A DNA stretch of 32,039 bases, from assembly GCF_002585305.1 (NCBI RefSeq), contig NZ_NUNF01000030.1:75712-107750 (forward strand), read 5' to 3'. Origin of the DNA: Bacillus sp. AFS037270. GTDB lineage: Bacteria; Bacillota; Bacilli; Bacillales_B; DSM-18226. This document shows positions 17,165 to 24,542 of this stretch, piece after piece. The notes beneath the pieces were generated by a model. It was not told the origin of the DNA. It ran no database searches and saw only the letters and a list, made by a program, of their open reading frames with translations. The translations under genes and the position numbers were made by a program. How positions within the stretch are numbered: the stretch's first letter is position 1; each line of letters opens with the position of its first letter.

Positions 17165-17191
17165 AGGACTGATTCTCATCAGTCCTTTTTT
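17164..17191 (+). terminator. Terminator after degV
   Basis: A perfect 10-bp stem (AAGGACTGAT / ATCAGTCCTT) with a TCTC loop is followed by a T run. It overlaps the last base of the degV stop and faces the convergent VWA pseudogene. Confidence 0.92.
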
Positions 17192-17739
17192 CCTTCTATA
17201 AAATGCCTTTAGTTTTCGCTTCGGTTATCCATCCCGGAAACTCATTTAGCAACTGGTTATACAATTCCTCATCTGTTGTCTTTTCAATCTCTTTTATATG
17301 AAAAAAGTTGGCATTATCTACAAAGCGGCCTTCCATTGTATCCAATTTTTCAAGTACCTCAAAATTTGAATCCCCAATGCCGACAAATTGCCAGAAGATT
17401 GGCTTAGTCGATGATTCAACTACTGGTTTCTTAATCGTTCTTTTACATCCTCCATCGTTTATGAAAACGACAAAAGCAGGATCCGAGGAAGGTGATTCAA
17501 TCGTATATTTTTTAATTACATCTTCCATGACAGGAGGCTCATCGTTTCTACCAAATTTATGTATCAGGTCGTTGTTTAAAATATATTCTTCAACATAATT
17601 GACGAAGTCCTACTCGGTAACAGATTTTAATCGGGAACATTCATTATCATATACCCAAACATCTAAAGTACCATCATCATCAAATTGACTGGCAACAGCA
17701 AGGATTCGCTCCACTACCTTTTGTACAGTACCATTTTTA

Positions 17740-17764
17740 TATAACCGTTCCTAAAAATATAGAC
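17740..17764 (+). repeat. Terminal inverted repeat of the TnpB-type element (tnpB 3' side)
   Basis: Starts TATAACCGTTCC and ends AAAAATATAGAC. It matches the reverse complement of 19774-19798 at 22 of 25 positions (differences at positions 7, 11 and 12). Confidence 0.75.
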
Positions 17765-18105
17765 ATTTATGGATATTACTATCTATATGTTCTAAATGAA
17801 TCCTATCCATTCATTTAGCACGCAAAACGAACAGAGCTTTTTGCGAATCGCGTTAGGGAATCACACCCTAATTCTAGAATGGAAACATCCGTACCATAGG
17901 AGTCTTTCAACCACTATACACTTCATCGTTTCCATCACAATGCCATGTTTTTCAATTAGGAAATGCACGGCAGAGGATACCTTTCGATACTCTAGGAAGG
18001 CTGTTAGCCACGCTGGTGAAGCAAAATCAATTGGTTAATTGGAGTACGTGGTCCATTTTTTCCTTGCAGGTAAAGAGGAAGCGTTGCTCCAATTTTTTTG
18101 TAGCT
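17747..18105 (-). ncRNA. Candidate guide-type (omega) RNA region at the 3' end of the TnpB-like gene
   Basis: About 340 nt lie between the tnpB-like stop and the element end without a credible gene. Near the end three hairpins follow one another: TTAGGG/CCCTAA (17853-17871), CGCAAAA/TTTTGCG (17821-17845) and a perfect 10-bp stem CTAAATGAAT/ATTCATTTAG (17792-17818). In TnpB systems the omega RNA is made from the gene's 3' part and the right end, with the guide taken from flanking DNA, here the VWA gene. Position and structure fit; expression and function are inference. Confidence 0.4.
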
Positions 18106-19646
18106 TTAACGATCGGCTTTTAAAAGTTCAATTTTATCTTTAAATGAATATTGTTTTTTTATATGAGCGGTAATCGTTCGCCAATTGCTTAAGTTAGATT
18201 GTTGCTTATTGAAATTTGGGGGCAGTGAAAGGATGGTATCATACCTTGGTTTTTCCACTTTCAAGTGATATCCTCTTCTCGCGATCACACAAGCGGCCGC
18301 TGAATGGGAGCTTAACCCATATCGTGCCATAAATTTCATTTGTCCAATTTGGCTTGTGTAGGCGGGATTTACCTGCTTTATTCTGACTCCTGCTTTTTTC
18401 GCTTTTGCCTCAATTAATTGGTGGAAATTCGAATAGGTAAACCCCGAAAGCATCCTGGCATAGGCTGCCCCTTTTTCCCGCAGCTGTGTCTTTTTCTTCG
18501 AAAAATTCAATTTTTCAATCATGACATCCTTTTGAACCAAAATGGCGTATTTGAGGATCTCCTTTATGGCATCACTCATGGAGGCCGTTACCTGTTCTTT
18601 TCTTCTGCTATACATGGGGACTTTAATCGACCAGTTTTTGATGGGATTTCCAAATCGGTCAATTTCACAAATGGCCAAAAATCCGGCATTGATATCTATT
18701 CCGATGAGCCCATTTAAATTCGATGTCCCCGCCTTAGGTGTCTTCCGTTCAACCGTTGCGTTTACATACCATCCTTTTTCCCGTCTAATAAAACGATATG
18801 TAATAGAAGTATAGTACTTTTGTGTTCTTCCACTTCGGGTATGACCCATATAGGGAACCTTCCCCTTGTCCAGCCACTCTTGTCCGTAAGGGAAAATCAC
18901 TTCAGGAAACTCGATATATTTTCCATATTTATCGGTGAAGTGATTCGTGGCACGCAGTCTTAACGTGCCTTCAAATCATAGGTAGCTGTCTGGTTTCCAA
19001 ATGTTTCATCCTTGGAACCAATGACCAAAAATTGAGAGCCACGCACCTCAGCCCAATCCTTTCGCCACTCTTGATGACACTTGTATTGATTTTCCTCCAA
19101 ATGGAATTGTTTGTGAAACAGTTTCTTCGAGCCGAAGCAGATGCGAATCTTTTTATTTATCACGTCTACCTGTAGCTTTTTTAATTTTTGTTGAAGATTC
19201 CTCAGCCGGCGTTTTTTTTGATGAAGGTAAAACTTGAGATTACGATACTTCTTTACCTGTTTCAAGAATAATGAATGGGTTTGTGGGATTTCCTGGAGTT
19301 TTTGATGGAGTTGTTCTTTTTGTGTAGTTTTCTTGTCGATGTTTTTTTGCAGATAAGTCGTTTTGGTTTCCAGCTCCTTGATATCTAACTTTCTTTTTTC
19401 GACAAAGGAAGAGACTTTTCCGTCAAGCTGCATTCTCAAAGAATTGAATTGTCGGGCTGTGATTCCAAATTGAGTTAGAAAGTTCTTTTTTAGGCTAGAG
19501 GACGAAACACCTTTTATGTGTGACTGAACAAAAAGTTTTCGTTCCAGCCTGCCAAAGTATTCTGCATACTCATGTAGGTACATGGTTGCTGAGAGTCCAT
19601 CATGTAGTGAGAAGTTTATTAGTTTCGTTTGGTAGGTTTGTAACAT
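18106..19646 (-). pseudogene. TnpB-related protein (IS200/IS605 accessory type), frameshifted
   Basis: Two open pieces form one protein of about 513 residues. The first starts at ATG 19644-19646 (GGAGGTG upstream, MLQTYQTKLINFSLHDGLS) and includes a long basic coiled region (LETKTTYLQKNIDKKTTQKE). It ends prematurely after ATYDLKAR. Inserting one G at the GG of 18968-18969 continues as DLKGTLRLRATNHFTDKYGK into the second piece. That piece has RuvC-like motifs: aspartate in LIGIDINAG and glutamate in VMIEKLNFSKKK. The usual zinc finger is missing, and the third RuvC segment reads GLSSHSAAACVIARRG with H where TnpB has Asp. It belongs to the TnpB-related group rather than canonical TnpB. It lies inside the element that splits the VWA gene. 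Confidence 0.82.
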
Positions 19647-19753
19647 TTTTGCACCTCCAAATAAATATAGGAACATTTATTCGTAGGAGTATTATCATAT
19701 TTTCCTATCCCTTTTTCAAGTATTTAATGATAAGTACATAAAATATTACCATT

Positions 19754-19778
19754 GTCTATTGTTGTCTACTATCGTCTA
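19754..19778. repeat. Three GTCTA repeats at 10-bp period inside the element end
   Basis: GTCTA occurs at 19754, 19764 and 19774, exactly one helical turn apart. The innermost copy overlaps the terminal inverted repeat. The array could be a binding site for the protein that moves the element. Confidence 0.55.
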
Positions 19779-19798
19779 TATTTTTAAAAACTGTTATA
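19774..19798 (-). repeat. Terminal inverted repeat of the TnpB-type element (tnpB 5' side)
   Basis: On the minus strand it starts TATAACAGTTTT and ends AAAAATATAGAC, matching 17740-17764 at 22 of 25 positions. It directly follows the VWA codons for GSMRG. Confidence 0.75.
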
Positions 19799-20060
19799 AA
19801 CCCTCTCATTGACCCTGAAATATCCAACACTAATCCAACTCTAGCAACGACATTTGTAAGCTTCTTTTTTTCTAAAACAATTCCTGCTTTTTGTTTCAAT
19901 AAACTAATGGATGACATTTTATATACCTCCCATTTCTTTATGGTGCCATTCGTAGAATATCAGAATATCAGCATCTTCTATTATTATACTTCCTTTCAAA
20001 AATATGTTAGATTATTTTGTATAATATAGTCATATAAATTTGTGGAATGGATTTGAACTG

Positions 20061-20651
20061 ATGATGAAAAACAAAAGATTGCAATGGATTATAAGTTCCT
20101 TTGTTGTAATGGGGCTGATATATGTTGCCATATTACACATTATAATTAGTCAATATAGTCATTTAATTGCTCCTAAAAACGCCGATTATCTAATTGTCCT
20201 TGGAGCAAGGGTTAAAGGTAAGGAACCATCTAAGGTATTAGCTAGTAGGATCGACGCTGCAGCAAAGTACTTAAAGGAAAATACTGATACACTTGTGATT
20301 GCTTCAGGGGGCAAAGGTCCAGGCGAAGATATATCTGAAGCGGAGGCCATTAAAAGAGAGCTAGTAAGTCAAGGTATTAACGAATCTCGTATACTATTAG
20401 AAGAGCGCTCTACGGATACATATGAAAATATTGAGTTCTCGAAGGAATTCATTCCTCCTAATGCTGAACTAGGCGTTGTTGTAACGAACACTTTCCATTT
20501 GTATCGTGCTCTTTCTATTGCATATTACCAAGGTTTACGTGTAGAGGGTCTATCTGCTAAGACTCCTTGGTCAGCCGTAATAAAGTCCTACTCACGTGAA
20601 TATTTAGCGATTACAAAATTTTATTTAGAAAGATATATAATCGGTTTCTAG
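20061..20651 (+). CDS. DUF218/YdcF-SanA family membrane protein
   Basis: The product (196 residues from the ATG at 20061) has one N-terminal helix (QWIISSFVVMGLIYVAILHI) and an outside DUF218 domain: DYLIVLGARVKGKEPSKVL, ASRIDAAAKYL, IASGGKGPGEDISEAEAI, ILLEERSTDTYENIEFS and VVTNTFHLYRALSIA. This family includes SanA and YdcF, with roles in envelope integrity and possible nucleotide or SAM binding, but no firm reaction. A second ATG follows directly, and the open frame begins at a TTG at 20040; the ribosome site is weak in all cases. A TATAAT (20020-20025) precedes it without a clear -35. Confidence 0.85.
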   Translation: MMKNKRLQWIISSFVVMGLIYVAILHIIISQYSHLIAPKNADYLIVLGARVKGKEPSKVLASRIDAAAKYLKENTDTLVIASGGKGPGEDISEAEAIKRELVSQGINESRILLEERSTDTYENIEFSKEFIPPNAELGVVVTNTFHLYRALSIAYYQGLRVEGLSAKTPWSAVIKSYSREYLAITKFYLERYIIGF

Positions 20652-20653
20652 TA

Positions 20654-20680
20654 AAAAAACTCGACGGCGTCGAGTTTTTT
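20654..20680. terminator. Terminator between the DUF218 gene and the GNAT gene
   Basis: A perfect 12-bp stem (AAAAAACTCGAC / GTCGAGTTTTTT) around GGC, with A and T tracts on either side, works for both convergent genes. Confidence 0.93.
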
Positions 20681-20685
20681 GTTCA

Positions 20686-21246
20686 TTATTTGGTTTTTGC
20701 ATAGATACAAGTATCGCGGAGTTCTTGTCCATCTGCAGAAATTCCGTCATTTTTTAATATCCCTTCTAATGTAAAACCTAATTTCTCAGGAATTGCTCGG
20801 CTTTTGGTATTTTTACTATCACAACGGATTTCTACGCGTTTTGCGTTTAGTTCACGAAAGGCAAATTCCGTGATTGCCTCTGCTGCTTCCGTAATATACC
20901 CATTTCCGCTAAGGCTTGTATCAATCCAGTAGCCAATTTCAAACTTTGGTACTTCCCAGTTCATCCGATGCAAACCGGAAGCCCCGATAAATTCACCGGT
21001 TTCCCGATTGAATATATGAAGTCTAAGATCCTCTCTAGTTAGAAATTTCGCATGTGCATCACGCATGTTTGCCTCAACCTCTTGCTCGGATTGCTCCCTA
21101 TTAGCCCAGGGCATCCACGGTTTCAGTTCATTTAAAGATGCCTGCATAGCTCCAAAGACCACTTTTCCATCTCCAGGCATCGGCTTTCGAATATATAGTC
21201 TCTCAGTGTAAATTTCATCTGGAAAATCTATTAAGATTGGTTTCAT
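20686..21246 (-). CDS. GNAT family N-acetyltransferase (RimJ/RimL-like)
   Basis: The 186-residue protein has the RimJ/RimL layout: TERLYIRKPMPGDG at the start, GEFIGASGLHRMNW in the first acetyl-CoA strand, FEIGYWIDTSLSGNGYITEA for the phosphate-binding loop (G-N-G-Y in the place of the Q/RxxGxG/A motif), and KRVEIRCDSKNTKSRAIPEK followed by LGFTLEGILKND. Such enzymes acetylate ribosomal protein N-termini, other amines or antibiotics. AGAAGGGGGA lies 10 nt before the ATG. It is a single gene; the acceptor is unknown. Confidence 0.9.
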   Translation of the reverse strand: MKPILIDFPDEIYTERLYIRKPMPGDGKVVFGAMQASLNELKPWMPWANREQSEQEVEANMRDAHAKFLTREDLRLHIFNRETGEFIGASGLHRMNWEVPKFEIGYWIDTSLSGNGYITEAAEAITEFAFRELNAKRVEIRCDSKNTKSRAIPEKLGFTLEGILKNDGISADGQELRDTCIYAKTK

Positions 21247-21377
21247 ATAGGTACATCCCCCTTCTGAATGATTAAAATTCGCTAAAGGTCTTTAGTTCTC
21301 CTTTTTTATAGGTGTCAATTTGAGAGATCTATTGCAAAAATTCACTAGATTTTACGACCCTAGTTCTTAGAAAAGTA

Positions 21378-21424
21378 TCATGAGGACAGGTTGCTCGGTT
21401 TTTTCTCTTGGATTGTCCTCATGA
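21378..21424. repeat. Long inverted repeat in the proS-GNAT gap
   Basis: An 11-bp perfect inverted pair TCATGAGGACA (21378-21388) and TGTCCTCATGA (21414-21424) encloses 25 nt that include TTTTTT. It is not next to a stop codon and has no coding potential. Nothing else stands out in 21247-21468. Confidence 0.5.
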
Positions 21425-21468
21425 ACCCATAATTCCTTCACATGCCCGTTTTTTTCTATTATATAAAA

Positions 21469-21495
21469 AAGGCCCTCCCATAATGGAAGAGCCTT
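21469..21495 (-). terminator. Terminator after proS
   Basis: On the minus strand AAGGCTCTTCC pairs with GGGAGGGCCTT (two G-T pairs, 11 bp) around a 5-nt loop and is followed by TTTTT. It begins 9 nt after the proS stop. Confidence 0.88.
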
Positions 21496-21503
21496 CATAT
21501 TTT

Positions 21504-22934
21504 TTAGTAAGCCTTTGCCCAGTAAACCATCTTATCTGTTTCTTTACCGCAGCATACACATTTATCAGCGACTTTTTCCTGCTCAAATGGAATACAACGG
21601 GAAGTTGCGCCAGTATCCTCTTTGATCTTTTCTTCACAGGCTAAATCGCCGCACCACATTGCTTTAATGAACCCTGGTTTAGCTTCAAGGGTATCTTTTA
21701 ACTCCCCTAGATTAGTCGCAACCGAAGTTCTTTCTTCACGATGATTTAACGCCTTATTATAAAGGTTTGATTGAATATCATCTAACAATTCAACAAGCTT
21801 TGTTTCTAACTCGTCTAAAGAAACAACAACCTTTTCTAACGTATCCCTGCGAACCAACACAACCTGCTTGTTTTCAATATCCTTAGGTCCAACTTCAAGA
21901 CGAACAGGGATCCCTTTCATTTCATACTCATTGAACTTCCAGCCTGGTTTTTTATCGCTGGCATCAATATCAACACGAGCAACAGAAGCTAGAGACTTTT
22001 TCAAATCATAAGCAAAATCAAGCACGCCCTCTTTATGCTGCGCAATAGGAACAATCATGACCTGTGTTGGAGCAGCTTTTGGAGGTATTACCAAACCGCG
22101 GTCGTCGCCGTGAACCATGATTAATGCACCGATGATTCTGGTTGTAAAACCCCATGAAGTTTGATGAACGTATTGCAGTTTACCTTCTTTATCTGTGTAC
22201 TGAATATTAAACGCTTCAGCAAACCCTGTACCAAAGTGATGGGAAGTTCCGGATTGTAATGCTTTTCCATCATGCATTAAGCTTTCAATTGTAAAAGTAG
22301 CTTTCGCACCAGCAAACTTCTCTTTCTCGGTTTTTTGGCCCTTTACTACAGGAATAGCAAGAATCTCTTCACAAATAGCCGCATAGACATTTAACATCTT
22401 AATCGTTTCTTCCATTGCATCTTCATCCGTTGCATGGGCAGTATGACCTTCCTGCCATAAGAACTCTAATGTACGTAAGAATGGACGGGTTGTTTTTTCC
22501 CAACGGACTACGTTAGCCCATTGGTTATATAACTTTGGCAAATCACGATAAGAGTGAATGATATTACTGTAATGCTCACAGAATAATACCTCTGATGTCG
22601 GGCGGACGACTAAGCGTTCTGTTAATGGCTCAGAACCGCCATGAGTGACCCAAGCCACTTCAGGAGCAAATCCTTCAACATGGTCTTTTTCCTTTTGAAG
22701 CAGGCTCTCTGGAATAAATAATGGCATATATACATTTTCATGCCCTGTTTCTTTAATTCGACGGTCCAGCTCGTTTTTAATATTGTCCCATAATGCATAA
22801 CCATATGGGCGGATAATCATCGAACCACGAACACTTGAATAATCAATTAAATCTGCTTTCGTGACAACATCTGTATACCACTGGGCGAAATCCTCGTCCA
22901 TGCTGGTTACATCTTTTACAAATTCTTTTGCCAT
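21504..22934 (-). CDS. proS: Prolyl-tRNA synthetase, archaeal/eukaryal type (ProS type 3)
   Basis: This 476-residue class II enzyme charges tRNA(Pro). It has motif 2 ([26 protein letters not shown], given in part) and motif 3 ([19 protein letters not shown]), an anticodon-binding domain and the C-terminal extension with cysteines in [10 protein letters not shown] and CVCCGKE plus the terminal tyrosine of the archaeal-type enzymes. It lacks the large editing insertion of the bacterial type found in B. subtilis. Some Bacillus species carry this form as the second or only proS. The leader is long and holds a T-box, so the gene responds to uncharged tRNA(Pro). Confidence 0.95.
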   Translation of the reverse strand: MAKEFVKDVTSMDEDFAQWYTDVVTKADLIDYSSVRGSMIIRPYGYALWDNIKNELDRRIKETGHENVYMPLFIPESLLQKEKDHVEGFAPEVAWVTHGGSEPLTERLVVRPTSEVLFCEHYSNIIHSYRDLPKLYNQWANVVRWEKTTRPFLRTLEFLWQEGHTAHATDEDAMEETIKMLNVYAAICEEILAIPVVKGQKTEKEKFAGAKATFTIESLMHDGKALQSGTSHHFGTGFAEAFNIQYTDKEGKLQYVHQTSWGFTTRIIGALIMVHGDDRGLVIPPKAAPTQVMIVPIAQHKEGVLDFAYDLKKSLASVARVDIDASDKKPGWKFNEYEMKGIPVRLEVGPKDIENKQVVLVRRDTLEKVVVSLDELETKLVELLDDIQSNLYNKALNHREERTSVATNLGELKDTLEAKPGFIKAMWCGDLACEEKIKEDTGATSRCIPFEQEKVADKCVCCGKETDKMVYWAKAY

Positions 22935-22971
22935 TTTGACACCTCATTATTTTTTTAAAATATAGAAAGAA

Positions 22972-23014
22972 TTGTCCAGCGCCTTTGCCGCTAAACAAGG
23001 ATTTCCGCTTATTT
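22972..23014. repeat. Dispersed GC-rich repeat, short copy C, in the proS leader
   Basis: On the minus strand it reads AAGCGGAAATCC, TTGTTTAGCGGCAAAG, GCGCTGGACAATTC. The pieces AAGCGGAA, GTTTAGCGGC and GCGCTGGA match the ends of copy B (30287-30430), and GGACAATTC matches copy A. It is a deleted version of the repeat, placed between the T-box terminator and the proS start codon. Confidence 0.6.
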
Positions 23015-23020
23015 AAATGC

Positions 23021-23262
23021 AAAAAGACCCTGATCCTAAAAAAGGGACCAAGGCCTGGCGGTACCACCCTAAATTCATAAAGCAATTGCTTTAAACTCTC
23101 TCACATGATAACGGATTTTATCCGCATGTATCTTCAAACAATAATCCGATACAGAACTCAGAGGCAGGTTCAAATGAATGTCTTAAGAAACCTCACACCA
23201 CTGGTTTCCTCTCTTGGTAAGACCAAGTCATTTTACTAATCCCCATCATCGTTTCAATTAGT
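23021..23262 (-). promoter_or_regulatory. T-box riboswitch leader of proS
   Basis: The minus-strand leader contains the T-box core TTAGGGTGGTACCGC (23058-23072). After it comes a terminator: GGCCTTGGTCC (23045-23055) pairs with GGATCAGGGTC (23026-23036), 11 bp with G-U pairs, then TTTTT. The 5' part starts GATGGGGATTAGTA, typical of stem I. A CCU proline codon (minus strand of 23166-23168, in AACCTGCC) is a fitting specifier, although another CCT lies 4 nt on. Uncharged tRNA(Pro) would stabilise the antiterminator and allow proS transcription. Confidence 0.92.
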
Positions 23263-23274
23263 ATTTTTGAAAAA

Positions 23275-23303
23275 ATTATATATTTCTCTATAATAAAAGT
23301 CAA
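23275..23303 (-). promoter_or_regulatory. SigA-type promoter of the T-box/proS transcript
   Basis: Minus strand TTGACT (23298-23303), 17-bp spacer, TATAAT (23275-23280). The start of transcription would fall near 23268, directly before the T-box. Confidence 0.88.
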
Positions 23304-23360
23304 ATCATTTATGGATTATTTTACTCAGTAAACCAAATTCAGGACAAAAAGGGGTGCCGC

Positions 23361-23489
23361 ATGACCAAAGAAAAGGATGAGTTTGAAAAAGAAGAAGCAG
23401 AAAAAGAAATATTACTCGAATACATGAAACTTCAAAATGAAGCCCTTAAAAGAATCTATAAGAACACATTAGATAAAAACAAAGACTAG
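23361..23489 (+). CDS. Small highly charged protein of 42 residues
   Basis: ATG 23361 follows AAAAAGGGGTG and opens MTKEKDEFEKEEAEKEILLE, YMKLQNEALKRIYKNTLDKN, KD, then TAG. The composition is Lys/Glu-rich and it is predicted as one amphipathic helix. It is divergent from proS and 118 nt upstream of the cupredoxin gene. The ribosome site supports translation; function unknown. Confidence 0.6.
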   Translation: MTKEKDEFEKEEAEKEILLEYMKLQNEALKRIYKNTLDKNKD

Positions 23490-23607
23490 CACCAAGAGTC
23501 ATAAAACGTTCATATATATCACGGAATATACAAATTTTCAACCATTATTTAAATTTATAATACTCTTATGTTGTTTAATTATAAAGGCACATAAGAGGAG
23601 ACGAAAC

Positions 23608-24501
23608 ATGAATATATTTTCGATTATTTCAGCAGCATTTGTGGCGATCGGCACAGGCTATTCTATTTTTCTTGTATACCGTCATAAAAACAAATTTAAT
23701 AATACTCCGGGAATCCTGATTAGTATGGTAATCGCTGTGATTACGGGTTTACTAGCCGGAAGCATCATTGGGATTGTATCCGGTGAGACCTTCCTGACTG
23801 TTGGTATCAGCATAATTATTGGCTTTGTGGTTGGTTTCTTGGCGGGCCATCCGGTCGGTATTTTAGCGATATTAATGGGAGCTATTTCTGGTTTAATGGG
23901 CGGGATTAACGGGGCTATTCTTGGTCTTTTCCTCCAATATATCAACCCGACTTTTTTTTTAGGAATCTTATTAGGATTTTACGTGGTGATTATCGGCTTT
24001 GTGATCATATATATTCAGGTGGCAACGAATCCCAAATTTTCAATCAACACTGAAGAACTTTCACCTTTTGCAATTATTGCTGGCGGCATTGTCCTTGTTT
24101 CATTATTCTTATTTATGTACAGCAGTGATATGGTAAAGATTCCAGGTAAATACGATACGGCTCAAACACAGCTAACACAAGAAACCAACAGTCAAACGGC
24201 TGACAAAACCGAAGTAGATGTGTCCGGAGAGAGTACACCAAAAGTTAAAATGCTTGTAACTGAGAAAGGATATTCGCCGAACATTATCCGGGTCAAGAAA
24301 GGCGTTCCCGTTGAACTCGAGATTACGAACCCATTAGATAGCAGCAGCTGTTTATCCACCTTTATGATCCCGGATTTCAACATTAACAATATTAACCTTA
24401 AAACTGGATCGACAAAACTATCATTTACTCTAGATAAAACAGGTGAATATACGTTTAGCTGTGGAATGGAAATGTTTACGGGGAAAATCATAGTAGAGTA
24501 A
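23608..24501 (+). CDS. Polytopic membrane protein with a C-terminal cupredoxin domain
   Basis: The first 175 residues form about five or six helices with many small residues (GLLAGSIIGIVSG, GFVVGFLAGHPVG, GAISGLMGGINGAILG), a glycine-zipper pattern. A Thr/Gln linker (about 190-215) leads to a cupredoxin-like domain: KMLVTEKGYSPNIIRVKKG, PVELEITNPLDSSSCLSTFM, and FSCGMEMFTGKIIVE. The two cysteines and the CGMxM group are likely copper ligands, as in cupredoxin domains attached to metal-handling membrane proteins. The domain would face outside. AGAGGAGACG precedes the ATG. The N-terminal part matches no family I can name. A copper role is inferred. Confidence 0.78.
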   Translation: MNIFSIISAAFVAIGTGYSIFLVYRHKNKFNNTPGILISMVIAVITGLLAGSIIGIVSGETFLTVGISIIIGFVVGFLAGHPVGILAILMGAISGLMGGINGAILGLFLQYINPTFFLGILLGFYVVIIGFVIIYIQVATNPKFSINTEELSPFAIIAGGIVLVSLFLFMYSSDMVKIPGKYDTAQTQLTQETNSQTADKTEVDVSGESTPKVKMLVTEKGYSPNIIRVKKGVPVELEITNPLDSSSCLSTFMIPDFNINNINLKTGSTKLSFTLDKTGEYTFSCGMEMFTGKIIVE

Positions 24502-24509
24502 GCCAAAAT

Positions 24510-24533
24510 GCACACGGGTCATGACTCGTGTGC
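24510..24533. terminator. Terminator between the cupredoxin gene and the PepSY-like gene
   Basis: GCACACG (24510-24516) pairs with CGTGTGC (24527-24533); the inner GTCATGAC is itself palindromic. TTTTGTTT follows. It lies between convergent genes. Confidence 0.82.
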
Positions 24534-24542
24534 TTTTGTTTA

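Larger units (their letters stand above)
17743..19798 (-). mobile_element. Single-gene TnpB-type insertion element
   Basis: The boundaries come from the interrupted VWA gene: GGTT (minus strand) occurs at both junctions (17743-17746 and 19799-19802), and excision of 2056 bp restores the frame. The element carries one TnpB-related gene and no TnpA transposase, so it would need a transposase in trans. Its ends are imperfect inverted repeats of 25 bp, which is not usual for IS200/IS605 elements. A 340-nt hairpin-rich tail follows the gene. The element lies in the same orientation as the host gene. If the inverted ends are taken as the exact limits (17740-19798) the host frame is restored too. 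Confidence 0.8.
17196..19917 (-). pseudogene. TerF-type VWA domain protein, interrupted by a TnpB-type element
   Basis: The 5' part starts at ATG 19915-19917 (GGGAGG upstream) and reads MSSISLLKQKAGIVLEKKKL, then TNVVARVGLVLDISGSMRG, containing the MIDAS motif DxSGS, and then runs into the element. The 3' part resumes at about 17746 with LYKNGTVQKVVERILAVASQ, FDDDGTLDVWVYDN and continues to the stop at 17196. Removing 2056 bp between the two GGTT copies gives an in-frame 222-codon gene, MRG joined to LYKNG. A second lesion, TAG at 17610-17612 (SVTE-stop-DFVNYVEEY), lies in frame. VWA proteins of this type accompany TerD-family stress proteins, such as the one at 30.5 kb. The remaining 110-codon open piece (17196-17528) is only the tail. 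Confidence 0.88.

Noticed and set aside
17796..18038. 80-codon plus-strand frame in the element tail
   Set aside because: It covers hairpins, has no ribosome site and no recognisable protein features; the stretch is better seen as non-coding.
19751..19780. Three regularly spaced GTCTA units as a CRISPR-like array
   Set aside because: The unit is 5 bp and the spacing 10 bp, with no spacers; it sits inside the element end and fits a binding array better.
19954..19969. Tandem AGAATATC duplication before the VWA gene as a regulatory site
   Set aside because: Two 8-bp copies in AT-rich DNA without symmetry or promoter context are too weak to call.
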